Assembly: GCA_030681135.1 (NCBI GenBank)
Contig: JAUXXF010000006.1
Span: forward strand, 1 to 64,000
Length of the DNA: 64,000 nucleotides
Source: Chlamydiales bacterium
GTDB taxonomy: Bacteria; Chlamydiota; Chlamydiia; Chlamydiales; SM23-39
Direction: 5' to 3'
Shown: piece after piece, positions 53,938 through 62,206 of the stretch
How the letters are laid out: each line of letters starts with the position of its first letter
Numbering within the stretch: the first letter of the stretch is position 1
The notes under the pieces: generated by a model
Seen by the model: the letters and a program-made list of their open reading frames with translations, nothing else
Databases searched by the model: none
Told to the model about the DNA's origin: nothing
Translations under genes and position numbers: made by a program

Positions 53938-55353
53938 ATGAGCTTAACTTTTGTAACAAATTGTTTTAACAAAATAACAAGCTATTTACCTCAAATCCCA
54001 CCTATTACTAAAGACTCACTAAAGATTTTCGATGAATGGTGTCCCGATAGACAAAATATTAAACGGATAGTCCTCATTTCCTCTCTCGCTTCCACAGCGT
54101 TTTACTTCGTAAATGAGGCTACATGTAAAAATGAACTTGTTTACAAAACAAGTGTTTTATGTGTCTTGGGAGGAGCAATATATTCTTTGAAAAAAAACGA
54201 CCCATTTTACATGAACACCTCACTCTTAGTTAGTAATTTTACGGGACTATTTTTTAAAACCGTTAACCCTTTATTTTGTATTCTTGCATATTATTTTGTA
54301 GACACAATATACGCAAGAGGGCAACAAGCGACCGTTCTGCCAAAGAAAGAGCAACCTTGGTTGCCACGAGAAGAACCGACTCCATCAATGCTAAATTTTT
54401 TACCAAGCACTTTTAAACAGCCAAAGCTCACAATGACGGGCATGAAAGCGGCTTTAGATGAATACATTGTAGGACAAGATGCAGCCAAACAAACAATTAT
54501 AGAAGCGATTTTTTTTCATCAGCATTCTCACGGAAAAGGAGATCAAACAAAACTTTGCAAAGGCAATGTCCTTCTGATTGGTCCATCGGGTTCTGGTAAA
54601 ACGTTTATTGTCGAGACGATCGCGCGTTATTTACAGATTCCAGTGGGAACATTGGATCTGTCACGAGTTACTAGGGAAGGGTATATAGGACCAAAAATTA
54701 GCGAAGTATTCATATCTTTACTTGACTCAGCAAATGGAGATATTGAAAAAGCAAGTCGTGGAATTGTGTTTTTCGATGAGACGGATAAAATCTTCGAAGA
54801 TGCAATGATGGGGAAAAACGAGATTACCGGTTTCTCAATTCAAAATCAGCTTCTTTGCATGCTTCAAGGAGATACGATTCGAGTCGGAGAGGACAAGTAT
54901 GGCCAAGGAGGAACTTTTTTAAAAACACAAGATATCCTCTTTATTTTTGCAGGGGCTTTTCACAAGCAAACAATCGCAAGCGAAGGAAAGCAGCTCGATG
55001 ATGAGCAACTGATTGCAGGCGGAGTCCGCCCTGAGTTTTTAGGCCGAATCGGATATATCTCTCAACTTACGGCATTGACAGGTGATCAGATCAAGAAGAT
55101 TTTAACACACGGTCCGAATGCTGTGCTGACTCATTGGAAAAAGAATTTTGAGGATTTTGGCTTTGCACTGATTCTGAAAGAAGAAACTTTAGATAAAATT
55201 GTGACAAATGCCATGAGTAAACAGACTGGTGCGCGAGGGCTGCACTATGAGCTGCGTTCAATGTTATCCAAACTATTAGGAAGCCTCATTATAGAGCAAG
55301 AAAAGTCAAAAACATCTCCAATACCAGGCAAGCTAAAGCAGGTTGAAGTCTAA
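53938..55353 (+). CDS. Membrane-anchored ClpX-like AAA+ ATPase
   Basis: A 471-residue protein. Residues 43-57, about 70-84 and 94-122 are hydrophobic and probably cross the membrane; the zinc domain of ClpX is absent. The AAA+ part follows ClpX closely: Walker A G-P-S-G-S-G-K-T (215-222), pore loop G-Y-I-G (248-251), Walker B G-I-V-F-F-D-E (275-281), sensor I-L-F-I-F-A-G-A-F, Arg finger in E-F-L-G-R (370) and sensor 2 T-G-A-R-G-L (Arg 433). Between G-A-F and E-F-L-G-R about 20 residues are missing, including the I-G-F loop that docks ClpP. An unfoldase without ClpP is the likely result (inference). It lies between two direct repeats. Confidence 0.75.
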   Translation: MSLTFVTNCFNKITSYLPQIPPITKDSLKIFDEWCPDRQNIKRIVLISSLASTAFYFVNEATCKNELVYKTSVLCVLGGAIYSLKKNDPFYMNTSLLVSNFTGLFFKTVNPLFCILAYYFVDTIYARGQQATVLPKKEQPWLPREEPTPSMLNFLPSTFKQPKLTMTGMKAALDEYIVGQDAAKQTIIEAIFFHQHSHGKGDQTKLCKGNVLLIGPSGSGKTFIVETIARYLQIPVGTLDLSRVTREGYIGPKISEVFISLLDSANGDIEKASRGIVFFDETDKIFEDAMMGKNEITGFSIQNQLLCMLQGDTIRVGEDKYGQGGTFLKTQDILFIFAGAFHKQTIASEGKQLDDEQLIAGGVRPEFLGRIGYISQLTALTGDQIKKILTHGPNAVLTHWKKNFEDFGFALILKEETLDKIVTNAMSKQTGARGLHYELRSMLSKLLGSLIIEQEKSKTSPIPGKLKQVEV

Positions 55354-55383
55354 AAGGTGTTGGATATTCGTTCGGGGCTCATT

Positions 55384-55400
55384 AACCTGAGTTTCAGGTT
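55384..55400 (+). terminator. Terminator hairpin after ClpX-like gene
   Basis: AACCTGA-GTT-TCAGGTT is a 7-bp perfect stem followed by TCTTTC, 30 bases after the stop. Confidence 0.45.
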
Positions 55401-55406
55401 TCTTTC

Positions 55407-55458
55407 AAAAAAAGCATCAAGAGCTCGCATCAATTTAAGATTGCATTCTTAACTTAAG
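55407..55458. repeat. Fragment of the aspartic-protease gene 3' end
   Basis: This stretch matches 58805-58854 (the last codons and stop of the aspartic-protease-like gene) with the identical core AAAAGCATCAAGAGCTC and the end CATTCTTAACT. It is probably a partial copy left by a rearrangement. Confidence 0.6.
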
Positions 55459-55463
55459 CGAGC

Positions 55464-55510
55464 CCCTTCAGCAAGGGAAATTAGAGACAGTTAGAGATAA
55501 TCTCTAAATA
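55464..55510. repeat. 47-bp direct repeat, right copy
   Basis: A copy of 53802-53848 with two adjacent mismatches. It is the last part of the kinase gene read on the other strand: the kinase stop at 55481 and its final residues come from this copied DNA. Confidence 0.85.
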
Positions 55511-56560
55511 TTGTAATATCCGATAGGCTTCAGGTCTAGATTTAGGAGAAATTAGACCCATATTGAAGATGATATTTTCAAAAAGAGTCCCGGGATTAGT
55601 CCCTCCAAATAGAGATTTTGATGGATGTAATTGATTCTCTGCCATCGCTTCTAATTGATCTTCATACTCTTCGAATCTGGAAATGAATAAAGAGTTTAAG
55701 AATCGAAGACTTTCTGGCACCTGCCTTTCCATCTTACAGATGATAAGCATAGCTGCCCAAATATCGTCTTTAGGACTTGCAGCGCCTTTATCTTTTGCAA
55801 ACATCCGCTCTGGGGAATAAGGAAGATAACGAACTCCTAGTTTTGTGTTATGAGATTCTCCTATCTTAGCCAACCTGTCTAAATCAATAATTTTGACTCC
55901 AGTAATTGCTCCTTCGTCATCTTTTATGACAACGACATTTGATGCTTTAAGGTCCGTATGCGCATAACCATGGCTATGCAGGTCGACGAGCCCTTGGATC
56001 AGACTTTTATAAATGATCAAACGCTCTTTTTTAGTAAGACTATTGGTTCTGGATAAGATATGAAGATTATCTCCACCCAACTCTGTAACTTTTACTCCAT
56101 TTTCATAGTTCATAACACGACTAATTGGCCCCCGGTATTTCGGCCCTAAAGCCTTTCTCAGTTCCTCTGCATTTTTCAGATTTTCAGAATCTGACACGTC
56201 TGGTAAAGGTCGAATAATAGCCCTCAGCGTGGCATTTTGACTCACCCCAATCTGACACGAGTTCCAACCACCGACTCCCAACTGCTTATTCACTACTAGA
56301 TAGAATTTTCTAAAACCTTCTTTGTCGACCCCTATTTTTTCAATAGTAACTCTTTCATCGGATTGGTATTTTTGAAAGGCCGATTTTCCTTTCTGGAGAT
56401 TTCCTTTTCCTAAATAAAGATAAAGCTTTTCCAACATTTCTACTGACAAATTGCCTTTACCTTCTTTACGAAAAAAGTGGTCACATACTTTAACCAACTG
56501 AGCCTCATCAATATTTAATAGATTATAAGAACTATGAAAAGAACCGCTTACCGATGACAT
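55481..56560 (-). CDS. Atypical Ser/Thr protein kinase-like protein
   Basis: A 359-residue protein. A helical segment of about 75 residues precedes a kinase domain. The catalytic loop is H-T-D-L-K-A-S-N (201-208), intact with D203 and N208. The metal motif is D-L-D (226-228) in place of D-F-G, and Y-S-P-E-R-M takes the A-P-E position, with K-D-D-I-W after it. The glycine loop L-G-V-G-G-W is short, and Arg 117 (A-I-I-R) stands where the ATP-binding Lys is expected. It may thus be weakly active or bind another nucleotide. No transmembrane part is seen. It may act as a secreted effector (inference). Its C-terminus lies in a copied DNA segment. Confidence 0.68.
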   Translation of the reverse strand: MSSVSGSFHSSYNLLNIDEAQLVKVCDHFFRKEGKGNLSVEMLEKLYLYLGKGNLQKGKSAFQKYQSDERVTIEKIGVDKEGFRKFYLVVNKQLGVGGWNSCQIGVSQNATLRAIIRPLPDVSDSENLKNAEELRKALGPKYRGPISRVMNYENGVKVTELGGDNLHILSRTNSLTKKERLIIYKSLIQGLVDLHSHGYAHTDLKASNVVVIKDDEGAITGVKIIDLDRLAKIGESHNTKLGVRYLPYSPERMFAKDKGAASPKDDIWAAMLIICKMERQVPESLRFLNSLFISRFEEYEDQLEAMAENQLHPSKSLFGGTNPGTLFENIIFNMGLISPKSRPEAYRILQYLEIISNCL

Positions 56561-56758
56561 AAAAATACCTATTTTTAATTATATTCACATTAAATTATAC
56601 CAATTAATTATAAACAATTCAATTAACAATACAACAAAGGCGCTCAAGCAACTAATAAACAATAGCTTACAAACAAAACGCAAGAAAAAATCGTAATTAT
56701 ATATAGATCATTTATTTAAATTGTAATATAATTATCTCGAATATAACGGCGATTTAAT
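56561..56758. other. A/T-rich divergent intergenic region
   Basis: Between the kinase gene and the next gene on the plus strand. Very A/T rich, probably holding promoters for both directions; no single one is clear. Confidence 0.35.
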
Positions 56759-57343
56759 ATGGTTATTTACGAAAATAAAAATTTAAATTTTACAGAAGAA
56801 TGTTCTGTTATTTGGTTTCCTGAAGCTTCTCACGTCGCCTTGGGAATAGATCAAACATTTTACAATCTTTTTTTTAAATGCGTGGAAGCTGAAGATACAG
56901 ACTCTACAAAGCGGCCGCTAGCCCTGGAAGGAAAAAGCCGCTGGTATTATCAATTTCACATCGGATTAGACCCGGAAGAAAAACAACAACTTCTCCAAAA
57001 CTGGAGCTCTTCAGGAATCCATACTTGCAGCGGAAATGCAGCTCGCGTCTTAACAAAAACTACTAATATGACATTCCCATGGTTCAAAAGCTGGGCCCCA
57101 GCTAATCTAGCCAAGTTTCTTTATGAGACTCGAGATCAAACCAATTCTCGTATCTTCTCTATTGAATATGTAGGGGTAAAAGCGAAGCAACCCGATCTTT
57201 GTCAAATCATCGCAAAAAAGAAATGGGAAGAATGGGATAGCTTTTTCGCAAGCGTTGGCATTCTTCTCTCATTGGTAATTCTTTATCTACTAGGAGAGCT
57301 AGTAAAAACAGCTTTCAAAACCCTATTAGACAAAAATCCTTAA
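56759..57343 (+). CDS. Hypothetical protein with C-terminal membrane anchor
   Basis: A 194-residue protein that I do not recognise. The first 160 residues are soluble-like, with W-F-P-E-A-S-H-V-A-L-G and Y-Y-Q-F-H-I-G-L-D segments. The C-terminus has one clear transmembrane helix (F-A-S-V-G-I-L-L-S-L-V-I-L-Y-L-L) followed by a short basic tail. A tail-anchored protein is likely. It is isolated, with an A/T-rich upstream region and no good Shine-Dalgarno. Confidence 0.5.
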   Translation: MVIYENKNLNFTEECSVIWFPEASHVALGIDQTFYNLFFKCVEAEDTDSTKRPLALEGKSRWYYQFHIGLDPEEKQQLLQNWSSSGIHTCSGNAARVLTKTTNMTFPWFKSWAPANLAKFLYETRDQTNSRIFSIEYVGVKAKQPDLCQIIAKKKWEEWDSFFASVGILLSLVILYLLGELVKTAFKTLLDKNP

Positions 57344-57503
57344 TCCTTAGGCCTGTGCAAAAGCCCAGTTTTCATAATCTTTTCATTGTAAACATCTTAC
57401 AAATTCTGTAAAGTAAAAGATTGACTTTTAGAGGGTAAATTGTAGAATTTACCTCTCTTTGGCCAATGACGGCCGGGAGTTAACACCACAAAGGAGATTT
57501 GTT

Positions 57504-57908
57504 ATGTCTATAGATGCACTAAGTTCTGGGGCGGATTTTGATTTCGGTGATTTTGATTTTTCTACAACTTGTGGAAGCATGGGTGAAAGAGACGTTACGA
57601 GAATCACCGAACGTACGGGACTTGATTTGGCTCCTGTTAGTAAAACTACGAGCCTTTATTTGTTAATTCGCAAACATCTGGAAGCAACAGCTCTCATGGC
57701 AAATAAAGACACTAGAGTAGGTGTTTCTGGTGGAGCAACACAAGAGTCGAATGGGGACAGAAAGGCTGAAGCAGGAGTTTATATTGAAAAAGAAACGTCT
57801 GAAGGGGTTAGCTTTTCTGCGAGTGCTGGAGTTGGAATTCAGCAAGATTCTAACGGGGATGTATCTAAAAATACTCATATAGAAGGAAAATTTGAATATA
57901 AATTTTAA
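57504..57908 (+). CDS. Hypothetical protein preceding aspartic protease
   Basis: A 134-residue protein. I use ATG 57504 because AGGAG lies eight bases before it; a longer frame starts at 57459. The N-terminus has acidic F-D-F-G-D-F-D-F-S. The second half (residues 70-134) looks like alternating beta strands with Gly and Ser (R-V-G-V-S-G-G-A-T, V-S-F-S-A-S-A-G-V-G-I) and ends in Phe, as outer-membrane strands can, but no signal peptide is seen. The following protease gene starts on the next base, so both are translated together; it could be its substrate, inhibitor or partner. Confidence 0.5.
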   Translation: MSIDALSSGADFDFGDFDFSTTCGSMGERDVTRITERTGLDLAPVSKTTSLYLLIRKHLEATALMANKDTRVGVSGGATQESNGDRKAEAGVYIEKETSEGVSFSASAGVGIQQDSNGDVSKNTHIEGKFEYKF

Positions 57909-58847
57909 ATGAAACGCAAACTGATCTGTTTTTTTATTTTATGTTTTTTTTCATATACAATTTACAATTATGTATGGAATTTTTACTACAAAATCCCTAT
58001 AGAATTAGATCGTTATTCGGGGTGCCCTGCTGTTTTAGTTGATATTGAAGGAAATTCTTATTCACTTAAACTTGATTTAGGATCCAAAAAGCCTCTTTCT
58101 TTGCAAGTTCGGGTGTTAGAAAAAATACACAAAGAACAGCAGGGCACATCCCATTATTTAGATTTTCGAGGAAACAAGTATGAGACCCCCAATTATATTA
58201 TTCCAAGCGCATCTCTTCATGGATTTTCTTTATCTAAAGTAATAACAGAAGAAGATGCCTATGCTTTTACCTCCGCAGCTCAGATTTACGATAGCACAAG
58301 CAGGAGCGAGGAAGAAATCGTATTTCAATATTTTGGCCGAGTAGGTCTAGATTTTTTCTCTCAACGGAATTTCTTTATGGACTGTTCCCGTTCTTGCCTC
58401 ATCATATGCCGAAATCTGCAAGATTTACGTAAAGACGGATATGAGACAAAACATTTTGTTTCTTGTCCTTTCCAATTAACCCCCCTTGGAATCGTCTTGC
58501 ATGTAGAGACCGATCAAGGATTGATGAGATTCCTTGTAGATACTGGAAGCACCGATACAATGATTCGATCCTCTTTTTTTGAAGAACAAAAATACGACAA
58601 ATATTACCATGGAATGCCCGTAATTCCCACAAAAAAATTTACGATAGATCACTTGGATTTTGGGAGAGCGGAGCTGTGTGTCCTAGACATAACTCCTTAT
58701 ATGGAAAAATTTATAGATGGCCTAATAGGGATGGATTTTTTAAAAAATTGGCCGATATTTTTTGATTTTAAAAAACAGCTTTTTTATATCTACCTACCGT
58801 TGTTTGAAAAGCATCAAGAGCTCATCAAATTCAGATCACATTCTTAA
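57909..58847 (+). CDS. Membrane-anchored two-lobe aspartic protease-like protein
   Basis: A 312-residue protein. Residues 5-26 are a hydrophobic N-terminal anchor. The rest repeats one pattern twice. Second lobe: M-R-F-L-V-D-T-G-S-T (D211) followed by G-L-I-G-M-D-F-L (271-278) and F-F-D-F-K-K-Q-L-F-Y-I, the retropepsin/pepsin pattern D-T-G ... I-L-G-x-D-x-L. First lobe: Y-S-L-K-L-D-L-G-S (D56) and G-R-V-G-L-D-F-F (143-150) then F-F-M-D-C-S-R-S-C-L-I-I. Both catalytic Asp positions are kept, though D-L-G is unusual. This suggests a pepsin-like enzyme on the outer face of the inner membrane or secreted. Activity not proven. Confidence 0.65.
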   Translation: MKRKLICFFILCFFSYTIYNYVWNFYYKIPIELDRYSGCPAVLVDIEGNSYSLKLDLGSKKPLSLQVRVLEKIHKEQQGTSHYLDFRGNKYETPNYIIPSASLHGFSLSKVITEEDAYAFTSAAQIYDSTSRSEEEIVFQYFGRVGLDFFSQRNFFMDCSRSCLIICRNLQDLRKDGYETKHFVSCPFQLTPLGIVLHVETDQGLMRFLVDTGSTDTMIRSSFFEEQKYDKYYHGMPVIPTKKFTIDHLDFGRAELCVLDITPYMEKFIDGLIGMDFLKNWPIFFDFKKQLFYIYLPLFEKHQELIKFRSHS

Positions 58848-59966
58848 CTGAAGAAATTCATAAACAGCTTTTTTTCCGGCAATTTTTGTTTTTTCTTGAT
58901 GAGTCGCATAGGAATTGGATAACAATTCACCATCATCTAGCTGTTTTTTCATATGTTCAAAAAGAGTAAGTCCATCATAGGTGATAGATAAATCAGCTCC
59001 AGCTTGTATTAATAGCTTCACGTTTTCCAAATTCCCTGTTGTAGCAGCGTTGAAAAGAGGAGTGTATTTGTTGAGCCATCGAATATTGATCGATTCTTGA
59101 GCTCCATGTTCTAAAAGAAACCGAAGAACTTCTGATTTATCCTTCCCCGCTGCTTGATAAAGAGGCGTTAAATTTCTGTTATCCGTTTGATTGATATCCA
59201 CTCCTCGCTTAAGCAATTCTTGAACAACCTTTAGACATCCAAATAAAGTAGCTATGAGAATTAAAGAGCTATCTTTTGGATCTCTTATATGGACATTCGC
59301 CCCTTTTTCTATCAAAAAAAGCGCAGTATCTTCTTGTCCATTTCGGACTGCAAGAAATAAAGGAGTCAAACTATCAGTCCCGCGCTCATCAAAAGGGGCT
59401 TTATGTTCAATAAATAAACCAATGAGCTTTTTATAGCCTAATTTCGCAGCAATTCTTATAGGAGTGTCTTTGTGCAGATCATCAATACTTTGCAATGAGT
59501 AGCTCAAATCGTTTTCCTGATTAGGATTCCCTCCTTTTTCTAACAACACCTCCACTACAGCTTCATTCCCTTTTTGAGAAGCTCGATATAGAGGAGATAT
59601 TCCATTAAATAAGACATTTATAGACGAAGCTTGTTCGACAAGCAAAGTTACGGAATCAATATCATTTTGATCAATGCTAGTGTGAAGCTCTTTAAGAAAA
59701 AACCTTTCGAGATCTCTCCTTTCAAAAGAATTTGCAGCTAATTGAATAACTACTTTTCCCAGCTCTGGATAATGCCTCCATTCTGTGATAGGGCGCTCAC
59801 ATTTAGGACAAAATGGATGCTCTTTTTGCAGAAGCTCTTTAAGGCATATCTTATGAACATTATGAGAACAACCAGTCAATGAAATAATCGGCAAAGAAAG
59901 AGGTTTTGTGCAAACCGCACAAGGAAGATAATAGACAGCATGAGAAGAAACAGAAAAACTATCCAT
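58836..59966 (-). CDS. RING-H2 and ankyrin-repeat protein
   Basis: A 376-residue protein. Residues 16-56 give the RING ligands in order: C16-x2-C19, C33-x-H35, H38-x2-C41, C53-x2-C56, a C3-H2-C3 pattern like ubiquitin E3 ligases. About 60 residues later come six ankyrin repeats (about residues 120-330), each with the T-P-L-x-x-A and G-A-x-V/I-N pattern, such as L-T-P-L-F-L-A-V-R-N-G-Q-E-D-T-A. This domain pair is eukaryotic in type, and a host ubiquitin-modifying effector is likely. No signal peptide; type III secretion would be expected (inference). Its 3' end overlaps the protease gene by 12 bases. Confidence 0.78.
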   Translation of the reverse strand: MDSFSVSSHAVYYLPCAVCTKPLSLPIISLTGCSHNVHKICLKELLQKEHPFCPKCERPITEWRHYPELGKVVIQLAANSFERRDLERFFLKELHTSIDQNDIDSVTLLVEQASSINVLFNGISPLYRASQKGNEAVVEVLLEKGGNPNQENDLSYSLQSIDDLHKDTPIRIAAKLGYKKLIGLFIEHKAPFDERGTDSLTPLFLAVRNGQEDTALFLIEKGANVHIRDPKDSSLILIATLFGCLKVVQELLKRGVDINQTDNRNLTPLYQAAGKDKSEVLRFLLEHGAQESINIRWLNKYTPLFNAATTGNLENVKLLIQAGADLSITYDGLTLFEHMKKQLDDGELLSNSYATHQEKTKIAGKKAVYEFLQLRM

Positions 59967-59975
59967 GGTGGACTC

Positions 59976-60233
59976 CTAAAAAATTAACATACCATCGTAA
60001 GCTATAGAATGATTATTTGTAAAGATTTGTTTAAATTTACATAAAGATTTAGAAGAGACGCCAACGACATCTTTAATCTGCTTGCAGTTAAATATGCGAC
60101 AAACATGAACTTTGCCATCTTTTGTCTGGATGATACAAGGATAAAAATATGCTCGAAGTTGATCTTCTAACAGAGCAAGACGATCACGAAAAAATAGCTG
60201 TGCTATTTTTTTTAAACATGCTATTGTTTTTCC
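59976..60233 (-). pseudogene. Start-less open frame, possible gene remnant
   Basis: An 85-codon open frame without ATG, GTG or TTG near its head, between the RING-ankyrin gene and the lipoprotein gene. It reads L-A-L-L-E-D-Q-L-R-A-Y-F-Y-P-C-I-I-Q-T-K and C-R-I-F-N-C-K-Q-I-K, coherent enough to be the relic of a coding sequence. I do not recognise it. It could also be chance. Confidence 0.25.
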
Positions 60234-60254
60234 TTAAAATGAACGGAAAAAAAC

Positions 60255-60758
60255 ATGATAAAACGATATGTTTTTATTCTCTGCGCTCTCTTAAGCAGCT
60301 GTCAGCCTGGCATATTTGGAGTCAATGAGGCTGTATGGAACACATTGAGCACCGAAGAGCGAGAAAAAGTGATCGAAGGTTATAACAAACGCAAAGAGAT
60401 GGAACTTGTCAATAGACAAAAAAGAGAAGAAAAACAACTCGAAAACGAACGCCACAGACAAGAAGTAGAGGCGCAAACCGCTCCTTTTTACATTGCTGCA
60501 GATGCACTTTCCTCGCTTTGCGGCAAACATAATCCATCGAAAAGATCCCTTCGAATTAGTTTTGTATCAAAAAACCGAAGAACGTTGACTGTTGGAGATA
60601 CGGAACTGAACATTGATCCTTTTTCGAAAATGAGCCATGCTTGGGTCACCGGCCAAAAAGTTCAACTTGTTAAAAATGAAGGCAGTCTTCTTTATCCCAT
60701 TAAGGTCATCAATCTTGACAATGGTGAAGTTGTCACCGCAAAAAAATCAAAGAACTAG
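60255..60758 (+). CDS. Putative lipoprotein
   Basis: A 167-residue protein with a lipoprotein signal: M-I-K-R-Y-V-F-I-L-C-A-L-L-S-S-C, where the lipobox L-S-S-C gives a lipidated Cys16. A charged coiled-coil stretch follows (residues 36-73, R-K-E-M-E-L-V-N-R-Q-K-R-E-E-K-Q), then a domain of about 90 residues with small beta strands (L-R-I-S-F-V-S-K-N, L-T-V-G-D-T-E-L-N-I). Likely held on the outer or inner membrane. No family is recognised. ugd follows after 54 bases. Confidence 0.65.
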   Translation: MIKRYVFILCALLSSCQPGIFGVNEAVWNTLSTEEREKVIEGYNKRKEMELVNRQKREEKQLENERHRQEVEAQTAPFYIAADALSSLCGKHNPSKRSLRISFVSKNRRTLTVGDTELNIDPFSKMSHAWVTGQKVQLVKNEGSLLYPIKVINLDNGEVVTAKKSKN

Positions 60759-60812
60759 CCTGAAAATTCTATTTTATGATACCCATAACATCTTCTTAGA
60801 TGGGAGCATTAG

Positions 60813-62156
60813 ATGTTAATTTTAATCGTTGGAACCGGATATGTGGGTCTTGTCACTGGAGCTTGCTTTGCTGAAATGGGACATCACGTAGTCTGCCTGG
60901 ATATAGACTCTGAAAAAATCAACAAATTGCAGCAAGGAATCATCCCCATTTATGAATCAGGCCTAGAAGAGATTGTCAAAAGGAACGTAAAACAAAAAAG
61001 ACTCCAATTCACCATGGACTACGCCTCTGCTGTCTTGGCAACAGACATCTGTTTTTTGGCAGTTCCCACACCCTCTCGCGAAGACGGCTCTTGCAACATC
61101 AACTATATCATGACGGCCGCCAAGCAACTCGCCTCTTTCATGCAACACCCCATGATCATCGTTAACAAATCCACAGTTCCTGTAGGGACTGCTTCTCTTG
61201 TGAAATCGATCGTTCAACAGGAACTCGAAAAACGAAATTTGCAAATCTCTTTCGAAGTGGTTTCTAATCCCGAATTTTTAAAAGAGGGCGCCGCTGTCCA
61301 AGACTGCTTAAAGCCCGATCGCATTATCATTGGAGCAGACTCCCCTCATGCAGCAGCCACTTTAAAGGAAGTATACGCTCCTTTCATGGTCAACCATGAC
61401 AAAATCCTCGTCATGGACACTTTGTCTGCAGAAATGACAAAATACGCTGCAAATGCCATGCTCGCAACCAGAATCTCTTTTATGAATGAAATGGCGGCGA
61501 TTTGTAAACAAGTTGGCGCCAATATCAATGAAGTCAGAAAAGGGATCGGCTCTGATAGCCGCATCGGTTATAGCTTTTTATATCCAGGAGTAGGCTATGG
61601 CGGCTCTTGTTTCCCCAAAGATATTCGAGCGCTCATTGCAACGGCCAAAGAACATGGAGTAGAGCCTGATTTGCTAAATGCTGTAGAAACAGTCAATGTT
61701 CGGCAAAAAAGTGCCCTTAGCCAGACAGTTTCCAGCTACTTTGCTCGAAAAGGGGGGCTGCAAGGAAAAACGATCGCTGTCTGGGGCCTTTCTTTTAAAC
61801 CAGATACCGATGATATGAGAGAAGCTCCTTCTTTAACGTTTATCGAAGAGCTGCTCAAAGAAGGAGCAACACTTCGTCTCTTTGATCCTGTAGCTATGCC
61901 AAATGCTCGCAAGATGCTCTCCGAACACTCTCATCTTATCTGGTGTCTAGATGAATTTGATGCCGCAAAAGGAGCCGATGGCATTGCGCTTCTCACAGAG
62001 TGGAAACAGTTTCGCCTCGTCGATTTTAAACCTGTGCGCAAATACATGAAAGGATCCGCTTTCTTCGACGGCCGCAATCAATACAAGCCTTATGACATGA
62101 AAACCAAGGGCTTTGATTATATGGGCATCGGAATCCCCGATCAACTCACCTGTTGA
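60813..62156 (+). CDS. ugd: UDP-glucose 6-dehydrogenase
   Basis: A 447-residue enzyme that oxidises UDP-glucose to UDP-glucuronate with two NAD+. The NAD motif is I-V-G-T-G-Y-V-G-L-V-T-G; the catalytic Cys sits in G-Y-G-G-S-C-F-P-K-D, with the partner Lys in A-A-N-A/K and E-F-L-K-E-G, and the end is W-G-L-S-F-K-P-D-T-D-D-M-R-E-A-P. GGGAG precedes the start. Product use (surface sugars) is not shown nearby. Confidence 0.95.
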   Translation: MLILIVGTGYVGLVTGACFAEMGHHVVCLDIDSEKINKLQQGIIPIYESGLEEIVKRNVKQKRLQFTMDYASAVLATDICFLAVPTPSREDGSCNINYIMTAAKQLASFMQHPMIIVNKSTVPVGTASLVKSIVQQELEKRNLQISFEVVSNPEFLKEGAAVQDCLKPDRIIIGADSPHAAATLKEVYAPFMVNHDKILVMDTLSAEMTKYAANAMLATRISFMNEMAAICKQVGANINEVRKGIGSDSRIGYSFLYPGVGYGGSCFPKDIRALIATAKEHGVEPDLLNAVETVNVRQKSALSQTVSSYFARKGGLQGKTIAVWGLSFKPDTDDMREAPSLTFIEELLKEGATLRLFDPVAMPNARKMLSEHSHLIWCLDEFDAAKGADGIALLTEWKQFRLVDFKPVRKYMKGSAFFDGRNQYKPYDMKTKGFDYMGIGIPDQLTC

Positions 62157-62206
62157 AAGAAAAGTAAAAATTCTACTACTATATACGGCCAACAAAAGGG
62201 TAAACC

